The notes under the pieces were generated by a model. It was not told the DNA's origin. It did not search any database and worked only from the letters and a program-made list of their open reading frames with translations. Positions 11,411 through 22,253 of a DNA stretch of 64,000 nt are shown piece by piece. How positions within the stretch are numbered: the stretch's first letter is position 1; the number at the start of each line of letters is the position of its first letter. The translations under genes were made by a program, and so were the position numbers. The stretch is from Bostrychus sinensis (lineage: Eukaryota > Chordata > Actinopteri > Gobiiformes > Eleotridae): NCBI GenBank assembly GCA_020698575.1, contig CM036252.1, positions 32,795,659 to 32,859,658 on the forward strand, written 5' to 3'.

Positions 11411-11848
11411 TATTCATTCATCCTCCACTTATAACCATTAGGGTTTTCGAGTACTGGAGACTAACCCAGTAACTATGGGCTTAAGGCGGGGCATACACTG
11501 AACAGTGGCCAGTTAGTTGCAGAGACTAACTGATAGCTTTCTGATACGTTCATACCAAAAGAAAATTCATTTTGTTTTGCATTAAAACAACTGGCTTGTA
11601 CTGCAGATCTGACACACACTTATTGTTAAAACTTATGTCTTCTATTGCCTTGACTCAGTAACTTAATCTTCATGAAAATAATAGTTCTTCATAAAAAGAA
11701 AAGTTTTTAGCGTTTTAGTTGCGGTCATGCATGCTGCCAGTCTCACAAGTATTAGAACAGTGAGGCCATTTCCTTTATTTTAGCTGTTAACCAAACATAT
11801 TCAAAATACAGTTTAATTATAATGTAGTATAGTTATATATGTGTGCTT
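11411..11848. other. Unannotated interval
   Basis: AT-rich. Possibly the interior of the hAT-like element that starts at 11348. Nothing else was seen. Confidence 0.3.
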
Positions 11849-13388
11849 AAAGTGCAGACTCTCAGCTGTAATTTTTGAGTATTCATGTCCAAATCAGACA
11901 AAGGGTTTAGGAATTACAGCTCTTTAATGTGTAGCTGCCTCTTTTTCAGGGGCTCAAAAATAATTGGACAGATGAACGTTACTATGGATAAAATATATAA
12001 CGTTCAGTTTTTTTTACTTTGGGGAAAATGCTTTGCAGACAGTGTCGGCCTGAAGTCTGGAGACCATGGACATCACCAAACACTGGGTTTCCTCGTGATG
12101 CTCTGCCAGGCCTTTACTGCAGCTGTCTTAAGTCGTTGCTTGTTTCTGGATCTTTCTGCCTTAAGTTTTGTCTTAAAAAAGTCAAACGCAGCTGGATCGG
12201 GCTGAGAGCTGGTGAGTGAATTGGCTATTGCTGAATATTTCACTTATTTGCCTTAAAAAAAAAAACTCGTGGCTTGCTTTTGCAGTATATTTTGGATCAT
12301 TGTCTGTCTGTGCTGTGGAGCGCTGTCCAATCATTCTCTTTAATCAACTTTGTGGTTTTTGTCAGAATCTGAGCAGAAAGTTTATCTCTGTACACTTCAG
12401 AATTCATCAGGCTGCTTCTGTCTTCTGTCACATCATCAGTAAACACCAGTGACCCAGTGCCACTGGAAGTTCTGCAGCTCATGCATCACACTGCTCCACT
12501 ATGTTTTACAGACAATGTGCTTTGGATCATGAGCCATTCCAAGCCTTCACCAGACTTTTCTCTGCCCATCAGTCTGGTACAGGTTGGTCTCAGTCTGGTA
12601 CAGGTTGGTCTCAGTCTGGTACAGGTTGGTCTCAGTCTGGTACAGGTTGGTCTCAGTCTGGTACAGGTTGGTCTCAGTCTGGTACAGGTTGGTCTCAGTC
12701 TGGTACAGGTTGGTCTCAGTCTGGTACAGGTTGGTCTCAGTCTGGTACAGGTTGGTCTCAGTCTGGTACAGGTTGGTCTCAGTCTGGTACAGGTTGGTCT
12801 CAGTCTGGTACAGGTTGGTCTGAGTCTGGTACAGGTTGGTCTGAGTCTCATTTGTCCAAAGAATGCTATTCCAGACCTGGGCTGGCTTCTTTAGGTGTTT
12901 TTTTCTTTTGGCCAAGTCTAATGTGGCCTTTCTGTTGTTGAGGCTGATGAAGTCTGCACCTTGTGATGAGCCCTCTGTATTTTCTCTCATGAAGTCTTCT
13001 TGTTACAGTGGACTTAGACACTGATAGGCCTACTTCCTGGAGAGTGTTCTACTCTAAGGTGGATGTTGTGAAGGGTTTTTCACCATTTTTTTGTCCAGCC
13101 TAAGGATGGTCTGGTTCACTTCCATTGAGAGACTGGATGTTGTGGTAAACAGCTTTTAATGCAAATGTAACACCTGGAATCAAGTCCAGACCTTTTTACC
13201 TGCTCAGTTTATGATGGATTAATGAGGGAAATAGCCCATGCAGCTCAGGAATTTGCTTTTGAAGCAACTGTCCAAATACTTATGAACCCCTGAAAAAGAG
13301 GCAGCTACACATTAAAGAGCAGTAACTCCTAAACCTGGTCTGATTTAGATGTGAATACAATCAAATTACAGCTGAGAGTCTGCACTTT
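11849..13388 (-). mobile_element. Tc1-like transposon with about 130-bp terminal inverted repeats
   Basis: The left end 'aagtgcagactctcagctgt' is mirrored at 13369-13388. Similarity continues inward through 'ggaattacagctctttaatg' / 'ggagttactgctctttaatg' and 'gctgcctctttttcaggggc'. On the minus strand the interior is a degenerate Tc1 (DD34E-type) transposase. Open frame 12547-12990 reads 'WNSILWTNETQTNLYQ' and ends 'TDGQRKVW', where the family normally has a WTDET catalytic segment. The first catalytic Asp is Asn here. Frameshifts elsewhere make it inactive. The flanking TA duplication is not clear. Confidence 0.88.
12573..12845 (-). repeat. 21-bp minisatellite, 13 copies, inside a transposase remnant
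   Basis: Thirteen consecutive units of 21 bp ('tctggtacaggttggtctca' plus one base). The first eleven are identical and the last two carry a 'ctgag' variant. Because 21 is a multiple of 3, every frame stays open through the array; the minus frame of the transposase repeats the heptad TNLYQTE. The single-copy ancestor is visible as the transposase segment 'ETQTNLYQ' beside the array. Confidence 0.97.
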
Positions 13389-14934
13389 GTATTTGGGTAT
13401 GAGGAGGTATTGTTCTTCTGCTCCTGACCCAGACACCCTCAGAGCTCTCTGCTGCTGTAGCTCTATTGTTCCACTCATACACTTCATGAGTCTCAGATTC
13501 TCACAACCTGCAGCTAATTAAAAACAGAAGCACCAAGGCCCTGCACTCGAGAGCAGAAAGGAGGTGTGTAGTAATGTTTACATCCTGTCACAGAGAACTC
13601 TTTCTACTGAAATGGTGAACACACAGACTCTGCAATCTCACTACATTACATCATCCACGGCTGTGTTCATGTCCTTTATAGGGAATAAGAATTCAACACT
13701 TAAAATACTCAGACCGCGTTAAGGCCATAAAGCACAAGGACATTCACAACCACATCTCTCTTTAAGTAACTTAAAGAGATGTGGCTCTTACTAGATTCTC
13801 GTCATTTTAAATGAAATTTCATCATTTTGATAATAACAAGATGACAAGATACACTGCCAATTGCCAGGATCCTTTCTCTGGAGGCTGCTTTGAAGCCTTG
13901 TTCTGGAGTCGGCCACTCCGAAGCAAAGCCAAGTGTCCTGCTAATGCCGCATCTGAACACTTTTGGAACATGCTCGGGTGCGTGCTGCTGTGTCGTGTCA
14001 TATGATCAAATCTTCTGCATTGAAAACCTGAATCTATAATAAACCAACCCTTTCATGAGTGGAAATGGGTCAGACAGAAGAAAATAAACGTGTTTTTGTC
14101 CTCATGTTTCTATATTTTGGTCTGACAAAAAAAAAAAAAAAAAAGAACATACAAGAATGCTTTTAAAATATGCCATATTAAAAAATCATTTATTACATAT
14201 CATTAACTTATGTTTGTGTATTTTATGCCTAGAGCAGCCATTACCAAAGTCAAGTCGCGGCCTTCTTGAATTTAAAAAAATCTCATGCATACCCCTAACT
14301 ACAGACTTCATATTTTTCTCCATATATTTCTATAAAAAAACTTTAAAAAACACTGACAGTTGGCTAAATATGACTTGAAAGTATTATTTTTTAACAAGTA
14401 CAATTTTTAAACTAGTAGATAACTGTAATTAATCAGTTCCATTTATTTTTATGTACTTAGCCTCTGGTTCAAACTGAACTTTTAAACTAGTTAAAAATCC
14501 TGGTCTACACTAACCTGTGTGAATACATCCTCCAGGCGTTGTCAAATATTCTCTGTATATATTTGTGTGATGTGTCCTGGTTCTACACAATCTAATTTTT
14601 AAATGTCCATTTTTCTAATCAGGGCTTAAAACAATAAAAAAATGACAAAAAATATTCACGGTACATGATTCTTACTTAATTAGTTTTTGATGGGCCCATC
14701 TTGACTTTCAAAATTTAATTAGCATCATCTATTAATACTAAAAAATCCACTGAGAGGTAACACACCCTCTTAATAATTTTGGTGAATACTTTTTGGACTC
14801 CAGACAAAATCATGGTGTTATTTATTTATTTTTTGCTGTAAACTTTGACATGTGCTCTGGGTGGTTTTAGACTTATCTATGAGTAGTAAGCAATAGTAAC
14901 TGTATGTATCATGCTCCATAAGTATATTCTAGAC
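13389..14934. other. Unannotated interval
   Basis: Contains a short near-perfect hairpin at 13750-13784 (arms 'cacatctctctttaag' and 'cttaaagagatgtg'), a poly-A run at 14128-14143 and very AT-rich DNA from 14390 to 14900. No coding or repeat family was recognised. Confidence 0.4.
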
Positions 14935-15278
14935 CAGTGTTTCCCAACCAGGGGTACGGGGACCCCTAGAGGCACACGGGCACTCTGCAGGGGTTACATG
15001 GAATTCTTTGATCATTTATTTGGAAAATGCTAAGAAAATATTTGCGATCTTTTCATACTGAACTACTACAGCACATAAAAGACAAGCTAGTGTCCCTTTG
15101 CCTGTTAAAACTGCTAAAGAATATTATTTGAATATTATATTTTGCGATATATTTTTTAGATGTAACAGCTTGTTTGAATGGGAAGTTATTACAATTTTTC
15201 ATTGTAGTAAATGTATTGTTATAATATAAGAAATAATTTATTTTTTAAGTTTGTTTTGAACAGAAAATATATAGTAAA

Positions 15279-15348
<70 letters not shown>

Positions 15349-15593
15349 TACTTTATTTATCCCAAAGGAAATTAAATTGTTCAATATACTATTAATATTG
15401 TTATTAATTTTTATTTTCAAGAGCATTTAATATTATTTTGATGTTGAATTTGAATTTAGAAAAAAAATGCTGGAAAATGAGTATTTACAATGAACCAAGT
15501 ATAAAATGTTTAGTGAAGAATGATTAGGGGGTACTTGTGGTATCACAAAAAAGCCCAGGGGTTAATGAGACAAAAAAAGGTTGGGAACCACTG
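14935..15593 (-). mobile_element. hAT MITE, family A, copy 1 (reverse orientation)
   Basis: The left end 'cagtgtttcccaaccagggg' is the complement of the right end of the 16.6-, 50.9- and 60.4-kb copies. The right end is 'ggttgggaaccactg'. Flanks 'ttctagac' (14927-14934) and 'ctctggaa' (15594-15601) form an imperfect 8-bp TSD of the hAT type (T at position 2, A at position 7). The interior carries a (GT)n tract, a (GATA)n tract and a retroposon tail. Confidence 0.78.
15282..15346. repeat. (GT)n plus (GATA)n compound microsatellite
   Basis: GT run at 15282-15314, then seven or so GATA units to 15346. The following 'atactttatttatcccaaag' is a widespread fish retroposon 3' end in reverse orientation, so the GATA run may be that retroposon's tail. 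Confidence 0.85.
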
Positions 15594-15601
15594 CTCTGGA
15601 A

Positions 15602-16562
15602 CATAGCAATTCTCTAATGTTTTTATTTGTATTGTTATTATTTTCTTCTTTGTAGCATTTAAAAAGGTGTTATCTCTGTGTCATGTGATCATCCTACGTG
15701 ATCTTGTTTCGCTATTTACACCACCTGGCACTGATTGCACATTATGCCTGTCCTGATGAAGACCCAGCACTGGTTGAACCGCGTTGGAATGTCCCGTACA
15801 TAATGAAGGATTTTAAACAATGTCAGAGTGCCTCGGATCCCTCCTCTGCTTTTCCACTGATGGTTAAACATCCTGGTTTAACTTCCACCACACACCACAT
15901 GTGCTTTCACTGATTTCATTTTCACATGTAGCGTAGCGAGGCTCATGACACACCTGTTCTTTTCCCCTCTCACGTCCCCTGCTCCTCCAGATGCACATTT
16001 AACACGAAACATTCTGCGTGGACCACAGCCCTCTCTGAAGTGCTCACACTCCACAGGTAACATCTCTTCCAGACTTCTGTTTTCTCTGCCGCTCTCCAGG
16101 ACAACGTGCACTGCTCTTGGGCCTGACTGCTCGGCGAGTCAGCAGCCCTGTTTCTGTCCTCTTTATGTTTACAGCTGCCTGTTACCAACATAGGCCATTA
16201 GAAGGGAAGAGGCCATTGATTGCTATCTCGGCTGTCTTTGTTTGGTATTTTAGAATTGATTGGTTTTGTCTCTGCTTACTCAGAAAGAAAGCTTCCATAA
16301 CATAATAACTCAGTGTGAGCCATAAAGAGTGAAGGCACTCAGGCTGTTTAAACAGAGACACAGTGACAGGAAACTCGACCGAGACAAGTACATGAGGTAT
16401 GTTGAGTGGTGTTCTGGAAGTCTTCTGTGGCTCCAGGGCTGGGATAAGCAGTGAGAACTCAGGGAGAAACTATACGCACCAGGACACACCTGACCCTAGT
16501 TCTAGGACAGACTTCAGAAAGTCAGTACCACAGAATATTTGACCTTACCACAGTCTATAGGT
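15602..16562. other. Unannotated interval
   Basis: Higher-complexity DNA from 15690 to 16200 with several short frames on both strands (for example 15945-16193), none with a domain or splice support. No repeat was recognised. Confidence 0.35.
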
Positions 16563-16828
16563 CAGTGGTTCCCAACCTTTTTGGTCTTGTGGGGTTTGGT
16601 CATACCATAAGTGCCCCCTCTTGATCATAAAAAGTACAGCAACATTTTATACTTTATGATGTATATTTTGTAAAAAATAAATCTCCTGCATTTTTCATTT
16701 CAATCCCTATTTTAAAAAGCCTTTAAAATAAAAATAAGCAAAATAAAACAAATAATACAGTTTTTTTTATATTGAAATCCTCAGCTTTACAGGATGTACC
16801 CCTGCGTACCCCTGGTTGGGAAACACTG
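16563..16828 (+). mobile_element. hAT MITE, family A, copy 2 (266 bp)
   Basis: Left end 'cagtggttcccaaccttttt', right end 'cctggttgggaaacactg'. Flanks 'ctataggt' (16555-16562) and 'gtctaggt' (16829-16836) match at 6 of 8 positions. No coding capacity. This is the shortest of the four copies. Confidence 0.85.
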
Positions 16829-17587
16829 GTCTAGGTCCAAGTGTTTTCTTCAGCCTCATATATCACTATGTAAAACTCTCCAATAACTACAGGCTAAAAT
16901 CACCCTCAATTTCATATCACAGCTCCATAAAATGACATAAGTGTGTGCCATATTAGTTACACAAGCTCTCTGTGGAAACATTTCAGGTCAGGTCAGACAG
17001 CACTGTAGTGTTTCATAAAGTGGATTCTAATGAGGGTGCTTTAGGTGCTCTCTTCTTTATAAGTCACTAATTACTGGGGGTGTAACAGTATATCTGGTTG
17101 TAGTGTATCACCCCTGTCATGTACGCAACTGTTCCTCTCTCAGTAAAAAGTGAATAAAGTCCATTATCGACACTCGTAACAATGACACTGACTTGCGCTC
17201 ACCTTTCTGAAGAAGAGAACAGACCGTGGCAGTAGTTTTGAAGCCTCTCTCATTCTTCTGCGGTGCCTTCGCTTCTCCTCGTATGTGGCTTATTCCAAAA
17301 CGTGTGACAGAAGACCGCGTCTCACGAACGAGACTCAAAGCAGAATCAAAATATGACAGATACTTCAGGCTGCTGGGCTCACGTTTTCCACTACACCTGT
17401 TATAAAAGTGTTCCGCTCGACTTGTAAACAAACCACGCACTACAATCTGAGCCTGTCCTCAGAGGCTGATGACGTAACCGGGCCACAGCACAGGATCGTT
17501 TGTGCAGGTGAGAGTGGGGGCCAGCAGGGGGACTCAGACCCCTCCCCAATCGTACCTGGGCACAGCACGGTTCGAATGGCCCTGGTG

Positions 17588-19645
17588 TATGGGAAGGCAG
17601 TTTAACATTTAATAGCAAATCTGGATATGTAATACGGATATCTACAACCTAGTTTCTCCTTGTCTAAACTACGATTTCAGATATCCACAATAACATTCCT
17701 CCTATCCACACTTTAGATTAAGGATATCCACAACGTCGTTTCGCCTAGGACAGATGATGTCATGTTTTCCATTCATTTCTATGGGTGACGTCATTAGAGA
17801 TATCTGTAATCCAGTTATGGATATCCACAATGTTAATTATGGATATCTACTACTGAATTACAGATATCCATAACTCCAGTTTGAGATATCTACAATGTAA
17901 TGTCGTTGTGTTGTAATGTGTTGTAATATCTTAAATTGTAGTTATGACTAGTCATAATGTAATTTTATATATCTGTTACTGAGTTGCAGATATCTTCAAT
18001 CATTTTTTGATTACAGATATTCGTAATTGGAGATATCTTTAACAGCTGTTTTGACTAGTCAAAACTGAATTACAGATATCCATAAACAGAACTAGGCGAA
18101 TTTGCGTATCAGGTATCTCTAATGACGTATTTTTATCATAGCAACACGGATATCACTGACGTCATTTTGACTAGTCATAATTTCCTTTAGACTACCATAT
18201 TTTCCGCACTATAAGGCGCACCTAAAAGCCTTTAATTTTCTCAAAAACCGACAGTGCGCCTTATAATCCGATGCGCCTTATATATGGATCAATGTTGGTT
18301 AATTATGGCTACCGTATTCAGGGGGCGTCGCCGAAGTGACAGCGGTAAAAACGGTAAAGGGGAATTCCAGTCCCAGCTGTTCATGTGTGCCATAGGTGTG
18401 TTTATGGATCCTGCCGCAAAAGAACAAGGAGGTGCGGCCTTTGCTCCATCTCAGTAGAAGAGTTGCGATTGAGGGGACAGAAAACTGAGCGCTCGAACGC
18501 TGTTCATGTAGCTTTGAACTGTGACAAATGGAGTTGGAAATACATTGTTTTCAAAGAGGGAGTTGTAAGAACGCTGTTTTGTATTCTATTAATAAAGTTT
18601 GACTGACTGATTTATCTGACTGTTTTATTGACATTCCCTTTAGCGCAGCACCATCTAGTGGATGCGCCTTATAATGCGGTGCGCCCTATATATGAAAACA
18701 GTTTTAAAATAGGCCATTCATTGAAGGTGAGCCTTATAATCCGATGCGCCTTATAGTGCAGAAAATACGGCAGTCAAAATGGCAGCTTGAGATATCTGTA
18801 ATTCAGTTTTGACTAGTCAAAACAACTGTTAAAGATATCTCCAATTATGAATATCTGTAATCAAAAATTTTTTGAAGATATCTGCAACTCACTAACAAAT
18901 ATCTAAAATTACATTATGACTAGTCATAACTACAATTTAAGATATTTTTATCTGAGTTTCGACTAGTCACAAAGATAGTTTAAGATATCTAATAAAATCT
19001 CTGGATAGTCAAAACACACATTTGGATATCTATGAAGATCATTGTGGATATCTTTAATTAAAAGATATCTTTAAGTAGAATTATGACTAGTCGACATTAC
19101 ATTGTAGATATCTCAAACTGGAGTTATGGATATCTGTAATTCAGTAGTAGATATCCATGATTAACATTGTGGATATCCATAACTGGATTACAGATATCTC
19201 TAATGACGTCACCCATAGAAATGAATGGAAAACCTGACATCATCTGTCCTAGGCGATATGATGTTGTGAATATCCTTAATCTAAAGTGTGGATAGGAGGA
19301 ATGTTATTGTGGATATCTGAAATCGTAGTTTAGACAAGGAGAAACTAGGTTGTAGATATCCGTGTTACATATCCAGATTTGCTATTAAATGTTAAAGTGG
19401 CGTCATGTGATCATTTTGACTAGTCTAAATGACGCTGAAGATATCTTCAATCTCAGTTTTTCCTAGTGAAAATTCAGTTAAAGATATCTGCTGATTTGTG
19501 CAGAATATCTGAAGAGTTGAAGGTAAAGATCTCTAGCTGCCATTTTGACTAGTCTAAATCTCATTATGACTAGTCAAAATTACATCTTTATTTTGAAAAC
19601 CAGATAGTCATGTTTAACTATTATATGTTAAAAGGGCGTCCCGTA
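17588..19645. mobile_element. Foldback element built of GATATC/GACTAGTC motifs
   Basis: The left arm (17601-18079) and right arm (18790-19397) are inverted copies. The outer 320 bp match at roughly 95% or better by eye, for example 'ttaatagcaaatctggatat' and its complement near 19385. The right arm has about 130 extra bases (19000-19090) and a further 240 bp (19398-19645) without a left partner. Ten intact GACTAGTC octamers and dozens of GATATC hexamers lie in the arms. Outer ends 'tatgggaaggc' and 'gcgtcccgta' are flanked by the direct repeat CTGGTGT (17582-17588 and 19646-19652). No coding region. The superfamily is unresolved. Confidence 0.75.
18195..18770 (+). mobile_element. TA-flanked MITE ('actataaggcgcac' family)
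   Basis: Inverted termini 'ccatattttccgcactataa' and, inward from the right, 'ccgtattttctgcactataa', with the internal motif 'gcgccttataatccgatgcg' repeated near both ends. It is flanked by TA on the left (18193-18194) and CA on the right (18771-18772). Joining the flanks gives GACTAGTC, the motif that recurs through the surrounding foldback element. Consistent with a TA-targeting (mariner/pogo-like) element. No transposase frame seen; the 67- and 73-codon frames inside lack motifs. Confidence 0.8.
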
Positions 19646-19933
19646 CTGGTGTGAGTGCGCCCTTACATAAGGGAGAAAAAAATTAAATCTGGTACTACAC
19701 AAAAACTAAAAAAAATCATTGTTACTAATGTTTGACCTGTCCCAGGCTGTGATAAAAGGTAAAAACAAATCCAGCTCACAATCAATTTTTATACAGAAAA
19801 CAGGCCATTTTAATTGTGATATTTCCTATCAGTGACTTTGCATATTTCACTGATAGATAAAAAAACAAATCTTGGAATTTTTTTTAACAGATTTATTAGT
19901 TTTGAGCAGAACTGAGATGGATTAACTGATTCA

Positions 19934-19970
<37 letters not shown>

Positions 19971-20815
19971 ATCTGCTATATTTTTACAGCATTGAAATGA
20001 GTGGATGTTTTCATCCCCAGGAGAACATAAGTGTAGTAAATTTACCCACAGTGGATTACAGAAAACATCCCCAAGAGTACACAAGGGTTAACTGGGGCAG
20101 AACTAAATTTCACACGCAAGTTTCTGCACAGATGCTATTAACCCCCAAAGACCCAAACATAGAAAAAGACAGCAAAATTGTTTTTTGACCTTTGAAACAT
20201 TGTTGTAGGAGGCCTTTGACACATAAATCATTGTCTTATTAGATTTCTGACATTTTTTTGAAATTCTGCTACCACTAACTCCTAATGTTAAGATATCATA
20301 ATGCTGACAAAACGGGCTATAAACTTAATATAATAACAACATAAAATGTTTTGTTTTTTTTAACATAGTCTGTACAGTTCACTAATTACAGAAAAAAAAA
20401 TAGGGATACATCACTTTTATACATTTGGTTTTATCCAGTTTTGTAAAACAAGATGGTGGTCTTCAACAAAAAAATCACAAGTAGGGTTTGTTTGAGGTCA
20501 GATAAAAAGGTTGCATTAAAAATTACCAAGAAAAATTACCAGAAAAAAAGAAGTTAAGGTTTATTTTGCACAAGTTGAAAGTTTTGTTGTTGACAGTATT
20601 TTTTTTCTATACTGTAAAGGTAATTTCAATATATTCTATTAATTATGAACATTGTGTTTAAACCTTTAATCATGTTTCTGACAATGTAAAGACAAAGTGA
20701 TGTTGCTAATGCTAAGTGCAAACCTGCTAGTTTAACATAGTTTACTGTGTTAAAAAACTCACCAGCAATGTCTTTGCTTTCCTAAACATAAGTGCATTGT
20801 TTTACTTGTCTAAGG
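19646..20815. other. AT-rich interior of the hAT-like composite
   Basis: Contains a 31-bp poly-A at 19937-19967. No repeat terminus, transposase or coding signature was recognised. Confidence 0.4.
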
Positions 20816-20900
20816 CAGTGGTTCTTAAACTGTGGTAGAGGTACCAGCAGTGGTACGCAGGATTCTTCTGGAGGTACTCAGGGGTCAGTTTTGATTTAAT
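20816..20900 (+). mobile_element. hAT-like left terminus (right end not found)
   Basis: 'cagtggttcttaaactgtgg' followed by 'tggtacgcaggattc' resembles a fish hAT MITE start. No right end was identified before 22245. Confidence 0.4.
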
Positions 20901-21261
20901 TTACTTAAGATGCAGTTTACTGCAAATTTGAGAGATGTTGGGACATTGGACAAGGTGCTTAACTGGAACTGTCCCAGTTAAATAGAGACATCTGGACACC
21001 CTACCAAAGCAATAACACAGAGTGTAGGTGTTTTTATAACTATGGAGTGTTTAAAGTTTTCAGTTCCTAGAAAGTCTAGTGGTTGTAGTAAATACTCTTA
21101 TCAGCACTTAATATTATAATTTAATTGTTTTTACCACATGTTTAATTGTTCCAATAGTATATTTGTTATAAATAGTGTATTTTAAGATTATTTATTTAAC
21201 AGATCACTTTAATGAATTAAGTATATAAAACTGCTAATGTTTACTTGATATCTTTTTTAAT

Positions 21262-21330
21262 CAGTGGTCGCCAACCCGTCGATCGCGATCTATCAGTCGA
21301 CTGTAAAGTCAGTGCGTGTAGATCGCGGAG
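21262..21330 (+). mobile_element. hAT-like left terminus with 'gatcgcgatct' motif
   Basis: 'cagtggtcgccaacccgtcg' followed by 'atcgcgatctatcagtcgac' is typical of one fish hAT MITE family. The GC-rich DNA to about 21620 may belong to it. The right end was not found. Confidence 0.4.
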
Positions 21331-21850
21331 CCCTGCCTTTCCAAATAAAGTCATATCCTTATGGCATTTTATTGACACAGATGGATCAGTCTGATTCTTT
21401 CTAACACATGGGACACTGCGGAAGCGCGAGTAAACCGCACGAGCCACGAACTAAACAGAATACAAGCAACTTAATAACAATCACAGTTTTGACCGCGTTC
21501 TCTTCAGTTCTGTTGTGGAGGCTGCGGGCGGCTCGCCCTTACCGGCTGCTTTGAACAGCGCCGCGGAGCTGACGCGCACACACGCACACAGAGGAGGAGA
21601 AGCAGCGGTGTCAGGGAAGGAGAAAGGGAGGAGACAGGTGCCATCAGAGCCTCATGTATTCTACCTGTTGGCTCTGTTTTTGTCTCTCACAAAGTAGTTT
21701 GTTGTGAGCAAAACTGACATTGTCGAAGTCTCACAAGCTCCTCCCCTCAGCGTTACCATGGAGCTCCTGTCAATCACCAATGTTATTAAAATAATACTGA
21801 GCTTTGATGATGAACTGCATTGATACTGCAATTTACTATTTAATTCTGGC

Positions 21851-21975
21851 CTAATAATAATAATGCATTAGTCTTAAATATCACTTTTCCAGACACTCAA
21901 AGTCACTTTACAATTTGGAGCATTATTCATTCACTCCTCAGTCACACTGTGGTGGAAGCGTGGCTGCCATTGTAG
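21851..21975 (-). mobile_element. tRNA-type SINE, 3' half, minus strand
   Basis: 'aatgcattagtcttaaat' to 'cactcaaagtcactttacaa' and the following block are the complement of the 3' half of the SINE at 51041-51366. The tRNA-like head is missing. Confidence 0.65.
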
Positions 21976-22253
21976 TAGGCCTATTATAATCCATAATAAT
22001 CAGCAGTTTTAGGAAATGATGGTATGTTGTGAATATCAGTGACAAAAGCTACCTTTATCAGATTCAGTTATTCCTGTCCTGAGTTGATAATGAACATTTA
22101 TAAGTTTTAGTTTAATAAAATGTGACTTTATTAAAGAGGTTATTTAAATTTTTATTTTCATGTTTAACCACTGCAATAATAATAACAAATAAATAAATTT
22201 AATAAATGCATTTTGCAAGTGATTTTAGCATATTGTTACACCCCTACTAATTA

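Larger units (their letters stand above)
17074..22245. mobile_element. hAT-like 5.2-kb composite element with perfect 8-bp TSD
   Basis: The left end contains 'gggggtgtaacagtata'; the right end read inward is 'aggggtgtaacaatatg'. The 8-bp flank ACTAATTA is identical at 17066-17073 and 22246-22253, the size expected for hAT. I see no transposase; the frames at 17117-17440 and 17400-17618 are not recognisable. The interior holds a foldback element (17588-19645) and a truncated SINE (21851-21975), plus two other hAT-like left ends at 20816 and 21262. Most of the length is therefore acquired, and the original element may be small. Confidence 0.68.

Noticed and set aside
12457..12990. Five overlapping open frames of 79-147 codons on both strands
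   Set aside because: All are kept open by the 21-bp (multiple-of-three) minisatellite and do not indicate a protein. Only the minus frame shows transposase residues at its edges.
20816..21330. A complete hAT element between the left ends at 20816 and 21262
   Set aside because: Both are left ends in the same orientation. No right terminus or 8-bp duplication was found.
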